Origin: Micromonospora phaseoli
GTDB lineage: Bacteria; Actinomycetota; Actinomycetes; Mycobacteriales; Micromonosporaceae
DNA length: 64,000 bases
Reading direction: 5' to 3'
NCBI RefSeq assembly: GCF_900109115.1
Contig: NZ_FNYV01000002.1
Span: 310,001 to 374,000 of the forward strand
Below, piece by piece: positions 1 to 12,343 of this stretch (positions are counted from its first letter, which is position 1; each line of letters starts with the position of its first letter). The notes below the pieces were generated by a model. It was not told where the DNA came from and made no database searches. It was given only the letters and a program-made list of their open reading frames with translations. Both the position numbers and the translations under genes were made by a program.

Positions 1-1714
<1,714 letters not shown>

Positions 1715-1728
1715 TCCGAGAGACGGAC

Positions 1729-1759
1729 GTGCCCGGCCCGGCAACCCCGGGCCGGGCAC
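1729..1759. terminator. Bidirectional hairpin terminator after the xylanase gene
   Basis: Perfect 13-bp inverted repeat, GTGCCCGGCCCGG at 1729-1741 and its complement at 1747-1759, with a 5-nt loop. It lies 14 bases after the xylanase stop and also downstream of the convergent LacI gene. There is no T-run, as is usual in actinomycetes. Confidence 0.7.
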
Positions 1760-1800
1760 CCGGCCTCGGGGCGGACAGCGACGGAGCCGCAGCGGTCGAC

Positions 1801-2811
1801 TCAGCGACGGGGCGGCGGGCCGACGCTCTGACGGGGCACCAGGGACGGCGCGATGGTCTCACGCAACGCGCCGCCGCTGGCCGACCCGATCTGGGCCAGC
1901 AGCATCGCCAGGCTCGCCCGGGCCACCGCGCCGAAGTCCGGTCGCACGGTGGTCAGCGGCGGGATGAAGTAGGCGGCCTCGGGGACGTCGTCGAAGCCGA
2001 CCACGCTGATGTCGTCGGGTACCCGGCGGCCGTGCTCGTGCAGCGCTCGCAGCACCCCGAGGGCCAGGTGATCGTTGGCGGTGAAGACCGCGGTGACGTC
2101 GGGCATCCGGGCCAGCATCTGGCCGCACCGGTAGCCGGCCGCGGCAGACCAGTCCGCCGGTACCAACGGCGGTATCTCCGCTCCGGCCGCGAGCAACGCC
2201 GCCCGCCAGCCCTCGATACGGCCGGCGCTGTCGAACCAGTCGGACGGCCCGGACACGTGCCAGACCGTGCGGTGGCCGGCGTCGAGCAGGTGCTGGGTGG
2301 CGGCCCGGGCACCGGCGGTCTGGTCGACCGTCACCAGCGGCATCGGCCGGCGGGGATCCCCGTCGACGGTGACCAGTGGGACGTCCTTCGGTAGCCGCTC
2401 CAGCGCCTCGCCGGCCGACTCCACCGGAGCGATCACGACGATGCCGGCGACCCGGTGTGCCAGATGCCGCTCGACCGACGCGGAGATCGAACGGTGATCG
2501 AGATCCCGCACGCTGCCCACGCTGACCGCGAAACCCGCCTCGGCGGCGGTCTGCTCCAGCGCGGCCAGCAGCGACGCCGGACCGTAGAGGGTGGTGTTCT
2601 GGGCGACCACGCCGATCACCTGCGATCGACCGGTGACCAACGCGCGGGCCGCCCGGTTCGGCCGGTAGCCCAGCTCGGCGATGGCAGCCTGGACCCGCAA
2701 CCGCGTCTGCTCACGCACGTTGGGGTGACCGTTGAGCACTCGCGACACCGTCTGGTGAGAGACACCAGCGAGGCGGGCCACGTCCGTCATCGCAGGATCG
2801 CGTACGGCCAT
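1801..2811 (-). CDS. LacI-family transcriptional regulator, candidate master of the pentose regulon
   Basis: A 336-aa repressor. The N-terminal helix-turn-helix covers residues 7-30 (MTDVARLAGVSHQTVSRVLN), the hinge helix region GYRPNRAARAL follows, and a periplasmic-binding-protein-like sugar-sensing domain fills the rest, ending in the usual SVGFDD/TTVRPDF segment. The recognition helix (His19, Gln20, Arg24) differs by little from E. coli LacI (Tyr17, Gln18, Arg22), which fits the lac-like operators found before GH43, araB, GH27 and the ChvE-type operon. I start at ATG 2811, which has GGGGAG upstream; the frame is open 31 codons further without an RBS. The effector is unknown; arabinose, xylose or an oligosaccharide are the likely candidates. 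Confidence 0.9.
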   Translation of the reverse strand: MAVRDPAMTDVARLAGVSHQTVSRVLNGHPNVREQTRLRVQAAIAELGYRPNRAARALVTGRSQVIGVVAQNTTLYGPASLLAALEQTAAEAGFAVSVGSVRDLDHRSISASVERHLAHRVAGIVVIAPVESAGEALERLPKDVPLVTVDGDPRRPMPLVTVDQTAGARAATQHLLDAGHRTVWHVSGPSDWFDSAGRIEGWRAALLAAGAEIPPLVPADWSAAAGYRCGQMLARMPDVTAVFTANDHLALGVLRALHEHGRRVPDDISVVGFDDVPEAAYFIPPLTTVRPDFGAVARASLAMLLAQIGSASGGALRETIAPSLVPRQSVGPPPRR

Positions 2812-3256
2812 CTCACACTCCCCGCATGCCCGTCGGTCGCCGCTGCCCGTCGACGCTGACTGGCACGGCCTGGATAGAGAGAACCCCTCGCGCGGCGCCC
2901 ACACCGGCCCGTGCCGACCGGGTGGAGAGCGCTAGATCACGCACAGTCTACGCCAGCGCCGTCTCCGGACGCCGGGAGGTCAAGGACGTGTGCCGGATGT
3001 CGGTCTCGTCATCGATAACGATTGACAAAGATGATCTGGCCGCACCGTTGGCCGTGGCGGAGGCCGGGCCACCGCCACACCCGTGGGGTCCGGCCGCAGC
3101 GTACGGACGGACCCCGTCCAGGCGTACGCGGGTGGCGCCCGGTCCATCACCGGGCACCACCCGCGGGTCACCGGAGTACGGTGACCTCCGCCCCGGCGGG
3201 CGGCGCTGCCGGAGGTGAGCGCCGCACCCGCTCCGAGGTTCGCGTGATCAGCAGGA
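2812..3256. other. Intergenic region between LacI and GH43 genes
   Basis: No supported gene. It holds the LacI promoter region. An imperfect lac-like site (TCATCGATAACG, about 3009-3020) is followed by TTGACA-like bases. A weak 7-bp hairpin (ACCTCCG at 3184-3190 with CGGAGGT at 3210-3216) may end the GH43 transcript. Confidence 0.5.
3009..3020. promoter_or_regulatory. Degenerate lac-like operator upstream of the LacI gene
   Basis: TCATCGATAACG shares 9 of 12 positions with TGAGCGATAACA, the right part of the better operators. It lies about 200 bases before the LacI start, so autoregulation is possible but not secure. Confidence 0.3.
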
Positions 3257-5350
3257 TCACGGCGTGGTCAACTCGAAGCGTCGCACTGTCACCGCGCCGC
3301 CCAGTGCCTGGGTGGCGTGGTTGAAGATGGCGAACCGGTATCCCATGAAGAACGTCCAGTTGTTGTTGAGCGTCAGGGCGTTGCCCAACGAGACGAAGTT
3401 GACTCCGTCGGTGCTGTACGAGAAGCGTGCCTGCCGGCCGCTGCCCGGTCTGATGTCGGCGTTGGCCCGCAACCAGATCCGCCCCCCGGAGACCGCCGCG
3501 CTGGCGATCTCGCTGCCCGTACTGGTGGTGTCCCAGTTGTTGCTGCCCATGGTCAGGCCGTTGGTCATCACCACCCGGGTGGCCCCGTTGTCCCGCCGGA
3601 CGCCGATCCAGGCCGAGGCGTCCCGCAGCATGGCCAGCCCGGTACGGTCACCGTCGCGCATCGTGGAGTAGTCGAGCTCGATCGTCGCGGTCGAGGTCGG
3701 CCCCTGGATGCGGTGGGTCACCGTGTTGCGTGCCCGGTAGAGGTCGTTGGTGACGGTCGCGGTCTGCAGGCGCAGCCCGTTGCTGACCGACCACCGGCTG
3801 TTGTCCGGGTTGTGGTTCCACTCCCACTGCGGGCCCAGGGTGGTGCCGGCGAAGGTGTCGGCACCGGTGAGGGGCTTGACCGGCCGCAGCGGCAACGGGT
3901 TGGGGTAGTTGACGCCCCAGGCGCCGTTGACCGTCTGCACCTGCGGCCAGCCGTCGGCGGTCCAGGTGATGGGTGCCAGCGTCGGCATCCGGCCACCCGG
4001 GTAGGCATCGGTGAACGCCATGTAGTACCAGGCGCCGTTCTGGGTCTGCACCAGGCCGCCCTGGTGGGGCACCCCGCCGCCGGAGATCGGGCCCTGCATG
4101 TTGAGCAGCACCTGTCGCTGCTCGTACGGGCCGAACGGACCGTTGGTGGACTTCAGCACGTACTGGCCGTTGGCGGGGCGGGTCAGCCAGATGTAGTAGG
4201 CGCCGTTGCGCTTGTAGAAGCGCGCCCCTTCCAGGGTGCCGATGCTCGACGGCGTCTGGTACACCTGCTGGGCCCGCACCTGGGTGCGTCCGTCCGCCGA
4301 CAGCTGCGCCACGCTGATGGTGCCGTTGCCGTACGCGACGTACATGGTGTCGTTGTCGTCGATCAACAGGCCGGCGTCGTAGTAGCAGTTGGGAATGGTG
4401 GCGTGCCGGCTCCAGGTGCCGTCGACGGAAGACGCGGTGTAGATGTGTGTCTGGGCGAAGTCGATGCACCCGGCCCAGTAGTACGTCTGGTTGCTCTGCC
4501 GGTAGTTCAGGGTCGAGGCCCAGATGCCGTCCACGTACGCATGCTGCCCACTGCCCATGTCGTACTTGGTGCCGAAGTCCAGTCGTGGCACCGAGTGCCC
4601 GGCGAACTCCCAGTTCACCAGGTCGTACGAGCGCAGCACCGGCGCGCCCGGCGAGTAGTGCATGGTCGAGGCGGACATGTAGTAGACGTCGCCGACCCGG
4701 ATGATGTCGACGTCGGCGAAGTCCTGCCAGACCACCGGGTTGGTGAAGTTGCCACCGGGGTTGCCCGGGGTGCCGGCGTCACCGACCCGGACCAGTTGCC
4801 ACTGCTGGTTGTTGCCGCCCCAGTCGTCGTACTGCACGATGTTGCCGCCGTCGGCGGTGGAAGCGTTCTGCACCTCCACCACCTTGTTGCTGTTCCGGTT
4901 GATCAACCGCACGTACCCGCCGGCCGAGTCCGCCAGCCGGAACTGCTGATTCGTTCCGTTGCCGTCGGCCCACTGAACGATGCTGGCACCGTTGGCGGTG
5001 GAGAAGTTGTAGACGTCCAGCACCTTGCCCGAGTGCCGTGACTTCAGCCGGTAGTAGCCGCCGCCGGAGTCGACGAACTGCCACTGCTGCTGGTTGCCGT
5101 TGTTCCGGGCCCACTGGGTGATCCGCGCCCCGTCGTTGGTGGCCAGGTTGTACACGTCCAACGCCTTGCCGCTGTTGCGGTTCAACAAGACGTACCAGGC
5201 ATTCGTGTCCACCGTCGCGGCCGACGCCGGTGACGGCGCCACCGCCACGAGGGTGCCACCCACCACCAGCGCCGCGGCCGCGGCGGCGACCCGCGACAAC
5301 CACCCGCGCCGCCGCGGCAGGGCCCACGAGACCTCGCCTGAGGTAGCCAT
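3257..5350 (-). CDS. Secreted GH43 glycosidase with N-terminal ricin-type lectin (CBM13) and C-terminal beta-sandwich
   Basis: A 697-aa secreted enzyme, probably an arabinofuranosidase or beta-xylosidase. Residues 1-45 form a long signal peptide (RRR, then an Ala-rich core, ASAA). Residues 49-188 are a ricin-B trefoil with three repeats ending in QQQWQF, NQQFRL and NQQWQL. The five-bladed propeller starts at NFTNPVV (201). Its catalytic triad is visible: Asp213 in FADVDIIRVGDVYYM (base), Asp325 in YYDAGLLID and Glu374 in GTLEGARF (acid). The last about 190 residues resemble the concanavalin-like domain of GH43 xylosidases. The start at 5350 is fixed by AAGGAGG seven bases upstream. Two lac-like operators lie 80 and 190 bases upstream. 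Substrate preference cannot be read from sequence alone. Confidence 0.92.
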   Translation of the reverse strand: MATSGEVSWALPRRRGWLSRVAAAAAALVVGGTLVAVAPSPASAATVDTNAWYVLLNRNSGKALDVYNLATNDGARITQWARNNGNQQQWQFVDSGGGYYRLKSRHSGKVLDVYNFSTANGASIVQWADGNGTNQQFRLADSAGGYVRLINRNSNKVVEVQNASTADGGNIVQYDDWGGNNQQWQLVRVGDAGTPGNPGGNFTNPVVWQDFADVDIIRVGDVYYMSASTMHYSPGAPVLRSYDLVNWEFAGHSVPRLDFGTKYDMGSGQHAYVDGIWASTLNYRQSNQTYYWAGCIDFAQTHIYTASSVDGTWSRHATIPNCYYDAGLLIDDNDTMYVAYGNGTISVAQLSADGRTQVRAQQVYQTPSSIGTLEGARFYKRNGAYYIWLTRPANGQYVLKSTNGPFGPYEQRQVLLNMQGPISGGGVPHQGGLVQTQNGAWYYMAFTDAYPGGRMPTLAPITWTADGWPQVQTVNGAWGVNYPNPLPLRPVKPLTGADTFAGTTLGPQWEWNHNPDNSRWSVSNGLRLQTATVTNDLYRARNTVTHRIQGPTSTATIELDYSTMRDGDRTGLAMLRDASAWIGVRRDNGATRVVMTNGLTMGSNNWDTTSTGSEIASAAVSGGRIWLRANADIRPGSGRQARFSYSTDGVNFVSLGNALTLNNNWTFFMGYRFAIFNHATQALGGAVTVRRFELTTP

Positions 5351-5429
5351 GATCCTCCTTACCAAGCTGTTGAGAAGCCGAACGATCACACGGGACGGTC
5401 GCTACTGCGGCGGGTTCCCCCGAGCAAGA

Positions 5430-5443
5430 TGTGATCGCTAACA
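5430..5443. promoter_or_regulatory. Lac-like operator 1 of the GH43 gene
   Basis: TGTGATCGCTAACA, a near copy of TGTGAGCGATAACA and TGTTAGCGCTCACA. It lies 80 bases upstream of the GH43 start codon, in a position suited to repression. Confidence 0.7.
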
Positions 5444-5540
5444 ACAGCACCCCGCCCAGGGGAAAGCCACGCGATCATGCTTTTCGAAGAGACGCGCTAG
5501 GGCCCGGCAGCCACAGATATCGTCCGTCTTCACTGTCGAC

Positions 5541-5554
5541 TGTGAGCGATAACA
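5541..5554. promoter_or_regulatory. Lac-like operator 2 of the GH43 gene
   Basis: TGTGAGCGATAACA, which equals the core of E. coli lac O1 minus one G. It is about 111 bases (ten helical turns) from operator 1, so looping between the two is possible. Confidence 0.75.
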
Positions 5555-5856
5555 CGCCGTTAGTCAAGACGTAACATCGACGACTTCCACTGCGTGACGG
5601 GAGAGCTCCCACGGCCCGGTCAGAGCCGGCCTGGCGCAGCTGAACCAGCGGGGTGGGAACACGCTACGGCCACTGCCCCGGCAGCGGCGTCAGGTGGTTC
5701 CCGGCCGGTGGGGATGGCACACCGGCCGGGAACCCGGTCGGCCCGAGCACTCGGGCCGCCGGAGAGGGCTTGACGGACGACCTCGGTCGTCGGACGGTGC
5801 TGGTCGTCCGACGGCCACCGCGGCAGTACGGAGCGCCGTCAGAGCCGCATCATCGT

Positions 5857-7359
5857 TCAGAAGCCCCGGGCGAGACGGTAGTACGCCTGGTTCCATCGGA
5901 GCTCGTCGGCGAACCGGCGGGGCTCGGTGTCGGCGTCGATGACGACGAGCTCGGTGCGGCTCATCTCGGCGAGGTCGTGCAGCTCCTCCACCCCCACCGC
6001 CTGCGACAGCACCGTGTGGTGCGGAGCGCCCGCGGTGATCCATGCCTCGGCCGAGCCAGCCAGGTGCGGCCGTGGCCGCCAGACCGCCCGGGCCACCGGC
6101 AACCGCCGCAGCGGCTGCGGCGGGGGCACCACGTCGACCTCGTTGGCCACCAACCGGAACCGCTCGCCCATATCGGCCAGGCCGAGCACCACCGCCGGGC
6201 CCGGCTCCGCGTCGAAGACCAGCCGGACCGGGTCCTCCCGACCGCCGATACCGAGTGGGTGAATCTCCACGTTCGGCACGCCGGCGGCGATCGTCGGACA
6301 CACCTCCAGCATGTGGGCGCCGAGGATCAGCTCCTCTCCGGGCGTCAGGTCGTAGGTGTAGTCCTCCATGAACGACGTTCCGCCGTCGGTGCCCACCGCC
6401 ATCGCCTTCAGCGTGTGCACGAGGACCGAGGTCTTCCAGTCCCCCTCACCGCCGAAGCCGTAGCCGTCGGCCATCAGCCGCTGCACGGCGATGCCGGGCA
6501 GCTGGCGCAGGCCACCGAGATCCTCGAAGTTCGTGGTGAACGCGCGGAACCCGCCCGCATCCAGGAACGTACGCAGACCCAGCTCCAGCCGGGCGGCATA
6601 GCGCAGCGAGTCGTGCCGCTCACCGCCGGGCCGCAGTTCGGCGGCGACCCGGAAGGTGTCGTCGTACTCCTTGACCAGGTCGTCGATCTGCGCCTCGGCA
6701 ACCTCGTCGACCACCCGCACCAGGTCGTTGACCCCGTAGGTGTTCACCGAGACACCGAAGCGCAGCTCCGCCTCGACCTTGTCCCCCTCGGTCACCGCCA
6801 CGTCGCGCATGTTGTCGCCGAAGCGGGCCAGGCGTAACGAACGCATCGCCGACCAGCCGATCGCCGCCCTGGTCCACGCGCCGACCCGGGTCACCACCCG
6901 CGGGTCGGAGACGTGCCCGGCGACCGTCTTGCGGGCCACGCCCAGCCGGGTCTGGATGAACCCGAACTCCCGGTCGCCGTGGGCGGCCTGGTTGAGGTTC
7001 ATGAAGTCCATGTCGATCTCGTCCCATGGCAGCCGGACGTTGGCCTGGGTGTGCAGGTGCAGCAACGGCGTGCGCAGCGTGTCCAGGCCGGAGATCCACA
7101 TCTTCGCCGGCGAGAAGGTGTGCATCCAGGCGATGACCCCGACCGCACCCTGCACGGCGGCATCCCGGCAGATCTGCAGGATGTCGGCGCTGGTGGTCAG
7201 GACCGGCTTCCAGACCACCCGGGCAGGGATGTGCGGCGAATCGTCGAGCAGGGCGGCGATCTGACGGGACTGGTCGGCCACCTGCCGGAGGGTGTCCTCG
7301 CCGTACATCGCCTGGCTTCCGGTGAGAAACCAGACCTCGGGTGCAGGGTGTGTTGCCAT
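5857..7359 (-). CDS. araA: L-arabinose isomerase
   Basis: A 500-aa cytoplasmic enzyme that converts L-arabinose to L-ribulose, the first step of the araBAD route. Full family length. Recognisable blocks include [19 protein letters not shown] at the N-terminus, [33 protein letters not shown], and the metal-site region with [26 protein letters not shown] and [11 protein letters not shown]. It starts at ATG 7359 with GGAAGG upstream, 27 bases after the last permease gene. It is the final gene of the operon araB-araD-SBP-ATPase-permease-permease-araA, an unusual order in which the transporter genes separate araA from araBD. Confidence 0.97.
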   Translation of the reverse strand: MATHPAPEVWFLTGSQAMYGEDTLRQVADQSRQIAALLDDSPHIPARVVWKPVLTTSADILQICRDAAVQGAVGVIAWMHTFSPAKMWISGLDTLRTPLLHLHTQANVRLPWDEIDMDFMNLNQAAHGDREFGFIQTRLGVARKTVAGHVSDPRVVTRVGAWTRAAIGWSAMRSLRLARFGDNMRDVAVTEGDKVEAELRFGVSVNTYGVNDLVRVVDEVAEAQIDDLVKEYDDTFRVAAELRPGGERHDSLRYAARLELGLRTFLDAGGFRAFTTNFEDLGGLRQLPGIAVQRLMADGYGFGGEGDWKTSVLVHTLKAMAVGTDGGTSFMEDYTYDLTPGEELILGAHMLEVCPTIAAGVPNVEIHPLGIGGREDPVRLVFDAEPGPAVVLGLADMGERFRLVANEVDVVPPPQPLRRLPVARAVWRPRPHLAGSAEAWITAGAPHHTVLSQAVGVEELHDLAEMSRTELVVIDADTEPRRFADELRWNQAYYRLARGF

Positions 7360-7386
7360 GGGAGTTGCCTTCCGCGAGAGGGGCGG

Positions 7387-8376
7387 TTACTTGTAGCGGA
7401 TGCCGATCAGGCGCTGGAGCAGGATGAACGCGAAGAGCAGGCCGCCGATCACAATTTTGGTCCACCAGGAGTTCAGGCTGCCATCGAAAGTGATCAAAGT
7501 CTGAATCACGCCGAGCACCAGGACCCCGAGCACGGTGCCGAAGACGTACCCGGAGCCACCGGTGAGCACGGTGCCGCCGATGACCACGGCCGCGATCACG
7601 TCGAGTTCCATTCCCACCGCGATCAGCGGCGCGCCGGAGAGCGTGTAGAACGACAGCAGGATCCCGCCGATCGCCGCGCACAGGCCACTGATGGTGTAGA
7701 CCGCGATCCGGGTACGCCCCAGCGGCAGGCCCATCAGCAGCGCCGACTGCGGGTTGCCGCCGATCGCGTACACGTTGCGGCCCAGCCGGGTGTACGCGAG
7801 CACGTACGCGGCGACCAGGACCACGACGAACGCGACGATCACGCTGACCGAGACGAAGTTGCCGCGGGGATCCCCGATCCGGTACTGCGACATCGTGGTC
7901 CAGAAGCCGTCGGTGATGGGGATCGACGCGTTGCTGATGAACGTGCACATGCCGCGGGCGAAGAACATCCCGGCCAGGGTGACGATGAACGGCTGGATGT
8001 CGAAGAAGTGGATCGCGCAGCCCATCAGGAACCCGAGCAGCGGGCCGATGAGCAGGGCGATGACCAGCACCAGCAGGGCCGGCAGGCCCGACTGGAGCAG
8101 CCATGCCGAGACCATCGCGGTCATCGCGGCCACCGACCCCACCGACAGGTCGATACCGCCGGTGAGGATGACGAAGGTCATCCCGACGGCGATGACGAGC
8201 AGGAACCCGTTGTCGATGAAGATGTTGAAGATGACCTGGACGTTCGAGAACGCCTGGTACTGGGACACCCCGATGCCGTACATCACCAGCAGCAGGGCGA
8301 GGGTGGCCAGCACCGGCATCTGCCGCCGGGGCAGCTTGGCCCAGCTCGGCCTGGTGGTCAGCGAGCTGACGCTCAT
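7387..8376 (-). CDS. Sugar ABC transporter permease, YjfF-like
   Basis: A 329-aa integral membrane permease of the ribose/furanose (CUT2) class. It has about eight to ten hydrophobic segments, the conserved [18 protein letters not shown] block near residues 70-90, and the IGGTVLTGGSGYVFGT block near the C-terminus that are typical of this class. The closest family in memory is YjfF of the E. coli galactofuranose importer. Its start overlaps the stop of the other permease gene (ATGA at 8373-8376), so the two are translationally coupled and should form a heterodimer. Inferred substrate: L-arabinose, perhaps in the furanose form. Confidence 0.9.
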   Translation of the reverse strand: MSVSSLTTRPSWAKLPRRQMPVLATLALLLVMYGIGVSQYQAFSNVQVIFNIFIDNGFLLVIAVGMTFVILTGGIDLSVGSVAAMTAMVSAWLLQSGLPALLVLVIALLIGPLLGFLMGCAIHFFDIQPFIVTLAGMFFARGMCTFISNASIPITDGFWTTMSQYRIGDPRGNFVSVSVIVAFVVVLVAAYVLAYTRLGRNVYAIGGNPQSALLMGLPLGRTRIAVYTISGLCAAIGGILLSFYTLSGAPLIAVGMELDVIAAVVIGGTVLTGGSGYVFGTVLGVLVLGVIQTLITFDGSLNSWWTKIVIGGLLFAFILLQRLIGIRYK

Positions 8377-9446
8377 GCCGGCACCTCCTCCTTCTGCCGC
8401 TGCGGCGACGGGGCCGGCGGGGGCGGGGTGCCACGCCTGCGCCGGCCGAACTTGGCGCGGAAGGCCGGTGCCTGGATGAGGCAGACGGCGATGACGACGA
8501 CCGCCTTGAACAGCAACGCGGTCTGCGGGGAGATGTTCATGGCGTACACACTCGTGGTGAGGGTCTGGATGATCAGGGCGCCGAGGATGGTGCCGCTGAG
8601 ATAGAACCGGCCACCGGCCAGTGAGGTGCCACCGATGACGACCGCGAGGATCGCGTCGAGCTCCACCCAGAGGCCGGCGGCGTTACCGTCGGCGCTGGAG
8701 ACGTTCGCGGTGATCATGAAGCCGGCGATGGCGGCGCAGGCGGCGCTGACCACGTAGACCAGGAAGACGACCCGTCCCGACCGGATGCCGGCCAGCCGGC
8801 TCGCCTCGCGGTTGCCACCGACCGACTCCACGATCATGCCGAGCGCGGTCCGGCGGGTGAACGCCGCGATGAGCAGGGCCGCGCCCAACGCGATGAAGAT
8901 CGCCAGCGGCAGGGTCAGGAAGTGCCCCAGGCCGATCGCCCGGTACGGACCGGAGTTGATGGTGATGATCTGACCCTCGGTGATCAACTGCGCCAGACCC
9001 CGGCCGGCCACCATCAGGATCAGCGTGGCGATGATCGGCTGAATGCCGATGATCGAGACCAGCACGCCGTTCCACGCGCCGAGCACCAGCGCGACGCCGA
9101 GGGCCATCGCGAGTGCGGTGAACACCATGCCGAGATTGTTCTGATCCGGCGCCTCGCTGATGTAGAGGCAGGCGATGGCGCCGCTGATGGCGCAGATCGA
9201 GCCGACCGAGAGGTCGATGCCGCCGGTGGAGATGACCAGGGTCATGCCCAGCGCGACCAGGATCAGCGGCGCGCTCAACCGCAGGATGTCGATCGGAGTG
9301 CCGTACAGGTGCCCGTTGTTGACCTCGATGGCGAGGAAGCCGGGGCGGTAGATCGTGTTGGCCGCCAGCATGGCCACGAGGACGGCGACCGGCCAGAACA
9401 GCCGATGACCGACCAGGGTACGCAGACGGAGGTTGGCGTCGCTCAT
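8373..9446 (-). CDS. Sugar ABC transporter permease, YtfT-like
   Basis: A 357-aa CUT2-class permease that pairs with the YjfF-like protein. It shows GMTLVISTGGIDLSVGSICAISGA (about 82-105), ESVGGNREASRLAGI in the cytoplasmic coupling region, and VVIGGTSLAGGRFYLSGT near 275. A basic, Pro-rich tail follows the last membrane segment. The start codon ATG at 9446 sits inside one arm of a perfect 11-bp inverted repeat (9442-9452/9470-9480), so translation may be gated by RNA structure. Confidence 0.9.
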   Translation of the reverse strand: MSDANLRLRTLVGHRLFWPVAVLVAMLAANTIYRPGFLAIEVNNGHLYGTPIDILRLSAPLILVALGMTLVISTGGIDLSVGSICAISGAIACLYISEAPDQNNLGMVFTALAMALGVALVLGAWNGVLVSIIGIQPIIATLILMVAGRGLAQLITEGQIITINSGPYRAIGLGHFLTLPLAIFIALGAALLIAAFTRRTALGMIVESVGGNREASRLAGIRSGRVVFLVYVVSAACAAIAGFMITANVSSADGNAAGLWVELDAILAVVIGGTSLAGGRFYLSGTILGALIIQTLTTSVYAMNISPQTALLFKAVVVIAVCLIQAPAFRAKFGRRRRGTPPPPAPSPQRQKEEVPA

Positions 9447-9480
9447 GACAGCACTCCGCTTCGTTTCGCGCTGTCATGAG
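9442..9480 (-). promoter_or_regulatory. Hairpin masking the start codon of the YtfT-like permease gene
   Basis: CTCATGACAGC at 9442-9452 and GCTGTCATGAG at 9470-9480 are perfect 11-bp complements with a 17-nt loop. On the minus-strand mRNA the permease ATG lies in the 3' arm, and the GGAG ribosome site in the loop or edge. Confidence 0.6.
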
Positions 9481-9501
9481 GCACCAACGCAGTGCGCGCG
9501 C

Positions 9502-11043
<1,542 letters not shown>

Positions 11044-11094
11044 CCCATCAGACCTCTTCTGGGTTCGATCGGCACGGAAGGGCCATGGCCTCCC

Positions 11095-11144
11095 CGTGGC
11101 ACCCGCCCGGCCGGCCCTGTAGGGCCGGCCGGGCGGGTGCCACG
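11095..11144. terminator. Perfect 24-bp hairpin between the SBP and ATPase genes
   Basis: The arms 11095-11118 and 11121-11144 are exact reverse complements (24 bp, CGTGGCACCCGCC at the outer end) with a 2-nt centre. Inside an operon, directly after the binding protein gene, such a structure is expected to attenuate downstream transcription or protect the upstream mRNA from decay, giving excess binding protein. Confidence 0.8.
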
Positions 11145-11223
11145 TTGTCGGGCCAGGCGCCCATTCCGTCAGGAGTGGGCGACGCGGCGGGGTCGCCACA
11201 TCAGCGGCGACCCCGTGCGTCGA

Positions 11224-12231
11224 TCAGTACTTGCGGTTGGGCAGGGCCTCCTTGGCCTGCTCCTGGGTGAAGGTGGTCTCCTCGGTCTCGATCCGAGCAG
11301 GCACCTCCTCGCCGGCGTGCACCTTCTTGGCCAGGTCCATCAGCTGCGGGCCGAGCAGCGGGCTGCACTCCGCGATGAAGTTGAACTTGCCGTCGGCCAG
11401 GGCCTGCATGCCGTCCTTGACCGCGTCGATGGTGATGATGGTGATGTCCTTGCCGGGCTCCTTGCCCGCCGCGGTGATCGCCTCCAGCGCGCCGAGGCCC
11501 ATGTCGTCGTTGTGCGCGAAGAGCACGTCGATCTTCGGGTGGGCCTTCAGGAACTGCTCCATGACCTGCTTGCCACCGGCCCGGGTGAAGTCACCCGACT
11601 GAGAGGCGATGACCTTCAGCTTGGGGTCGGCGGCGATCGCCTCGGCGAAGCCCTTCTTCCGGTCGTTGGCCGGGGCCGAGCCGGTGGTGCCCTGCAGCTC
11701 GACGATGTTCACGTCGCCGGTCGCGGCCTTGGAGTTCTCCACCAGCCACTCGCCGGAGAGGCGGCCCTCCTTGACGAAGTCCGAGCCGAGGAAGGTCTTG
11801 TACAGCGACGTGTCGGCCGAGTCGACGGCGCGGTCGGTCAGGATGACCGGAATGTCGGCGTCCTTGGCCTCCTTGAGCACCGTGTCCCAGCCGGACTCCA
11901 CCACCGGCGAGAAGGCGATCACGTCGACCTTCTGCTGGATGTAGTTGCGGATCGCCTTGATCTGGTTTTCCTGCTTCTGCTGGGCGTCGTCGAACCTCAG
12001 CTCGATGCCCGCCTCGGTCGCGGCCTCCTTGATGGAGTTGGTGTTGGCCGTACGCCAGCCACTCTCCGCGCCGACCTGGGAGAAGCCCAGGACGATCTTG
12101 CCGTCGTCGGTGGCCTCGCCGCCGCCGCCGGTGTCGCTGTTGCCGCACGCCGCCACCGTGCCGGCGAGCAGGACGGCGGCGATGACTGCGACGGCGCGCC
12201 GTGGCGCCAGGGACGTTCGCATGTTTCTCAT
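11224..12231 (-). CDS. Sugar ABC transporter substrate-binding lipoprotein, YtfQ-like
   Basis: A 335-aa secreted lipoprotein. The signal peptide ends in a lipobox TVAAC with Cys29. The mature part is a type I periplasmic-binding fold (ILGFSQVGAESGWRTANTNSIK near the start, VDVIAFSPVVESGWDTVLKEAK, LFAHNDDMGLGALEAI), strongly resembling YtfQ, the E. coli galactofuranose-binding protein. Starts at ATG 12231 with GGAGA upstream. It follows araD by 112 bases and precedes the ATPase gene with a strong hairpin between. The furanose-type family and the ara context suggest L-arabinofuranose as ligand; this is inference. Confidence 0.93.
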   Translation of the reverse strand: MRNMRTSLAPRRAVAVIAAVLLAGTVAACGNSDTGGGGEATDDGKIVLGFSQVGAESGWRTANTNSIKEAATEAGIELRFDDAQQKQENQIKAIRNYIQQKVDVIAFSPVVESGWDTVLKEAKDADIPVILTDRAVDSADTSLYKTFLGSDFVKEGRLSGEWLVENSKAATGDVNIVELQGTTGSAPANDRKKGFAEAIAADPKLKVIASQSGDFTRAGGKQVMEQFLKAHPKIDVLFAHNDDMGLGALEAITAAGKEPGKDITIITIDAVKDGMQALADGKFNFIAECSPLLGPQLMDLAKKVHAGEEVPARIETEETTFTQEQAKEALPNRKY

Positions 12232-12309
12232 CGGATCTCCTCGGGTGGGTGCGGGTGTCCACGCCGTCCGTCGACGTACCCGAGCGGCGCGCGCTGGTGG
12301 TGCGGATCT

Positions 12310-12341
12310 GGTCCCGGCCCGCCCGCAGACGGCCCGGGACC
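12310..12341. terminator. Weak hairpin after araD
   Basis: GGTCCCGG at 12310-12317 pairs with CCGGGACC at 12334-12341. It lies just past the araD stop and may partly separate araBD from the transporter genes. Confidence 0.35.
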
Positions 12342-12343
12342 GG

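Larger units (their letters stand above)
5351..5856. other. GH43 promoter region and araA 3' flank
   Basis: About 500 bases without a supported gene. It carries two lac-like operators (5430-5443 and 5541-5554), which place GH43 in the pentose regulon. The araA-proximal half (5580-5856) shows nothing I recognise apart from GC-rich inverted repeats that could end the araB-to-araA transcript. Confidence 0.5.

Noticed and set aside
3317..5041. 574-codon open frame opposite GH43
   Set aside because: Shadow of the GH43 gene in a GC-rich genome; no start signal and no known domain.
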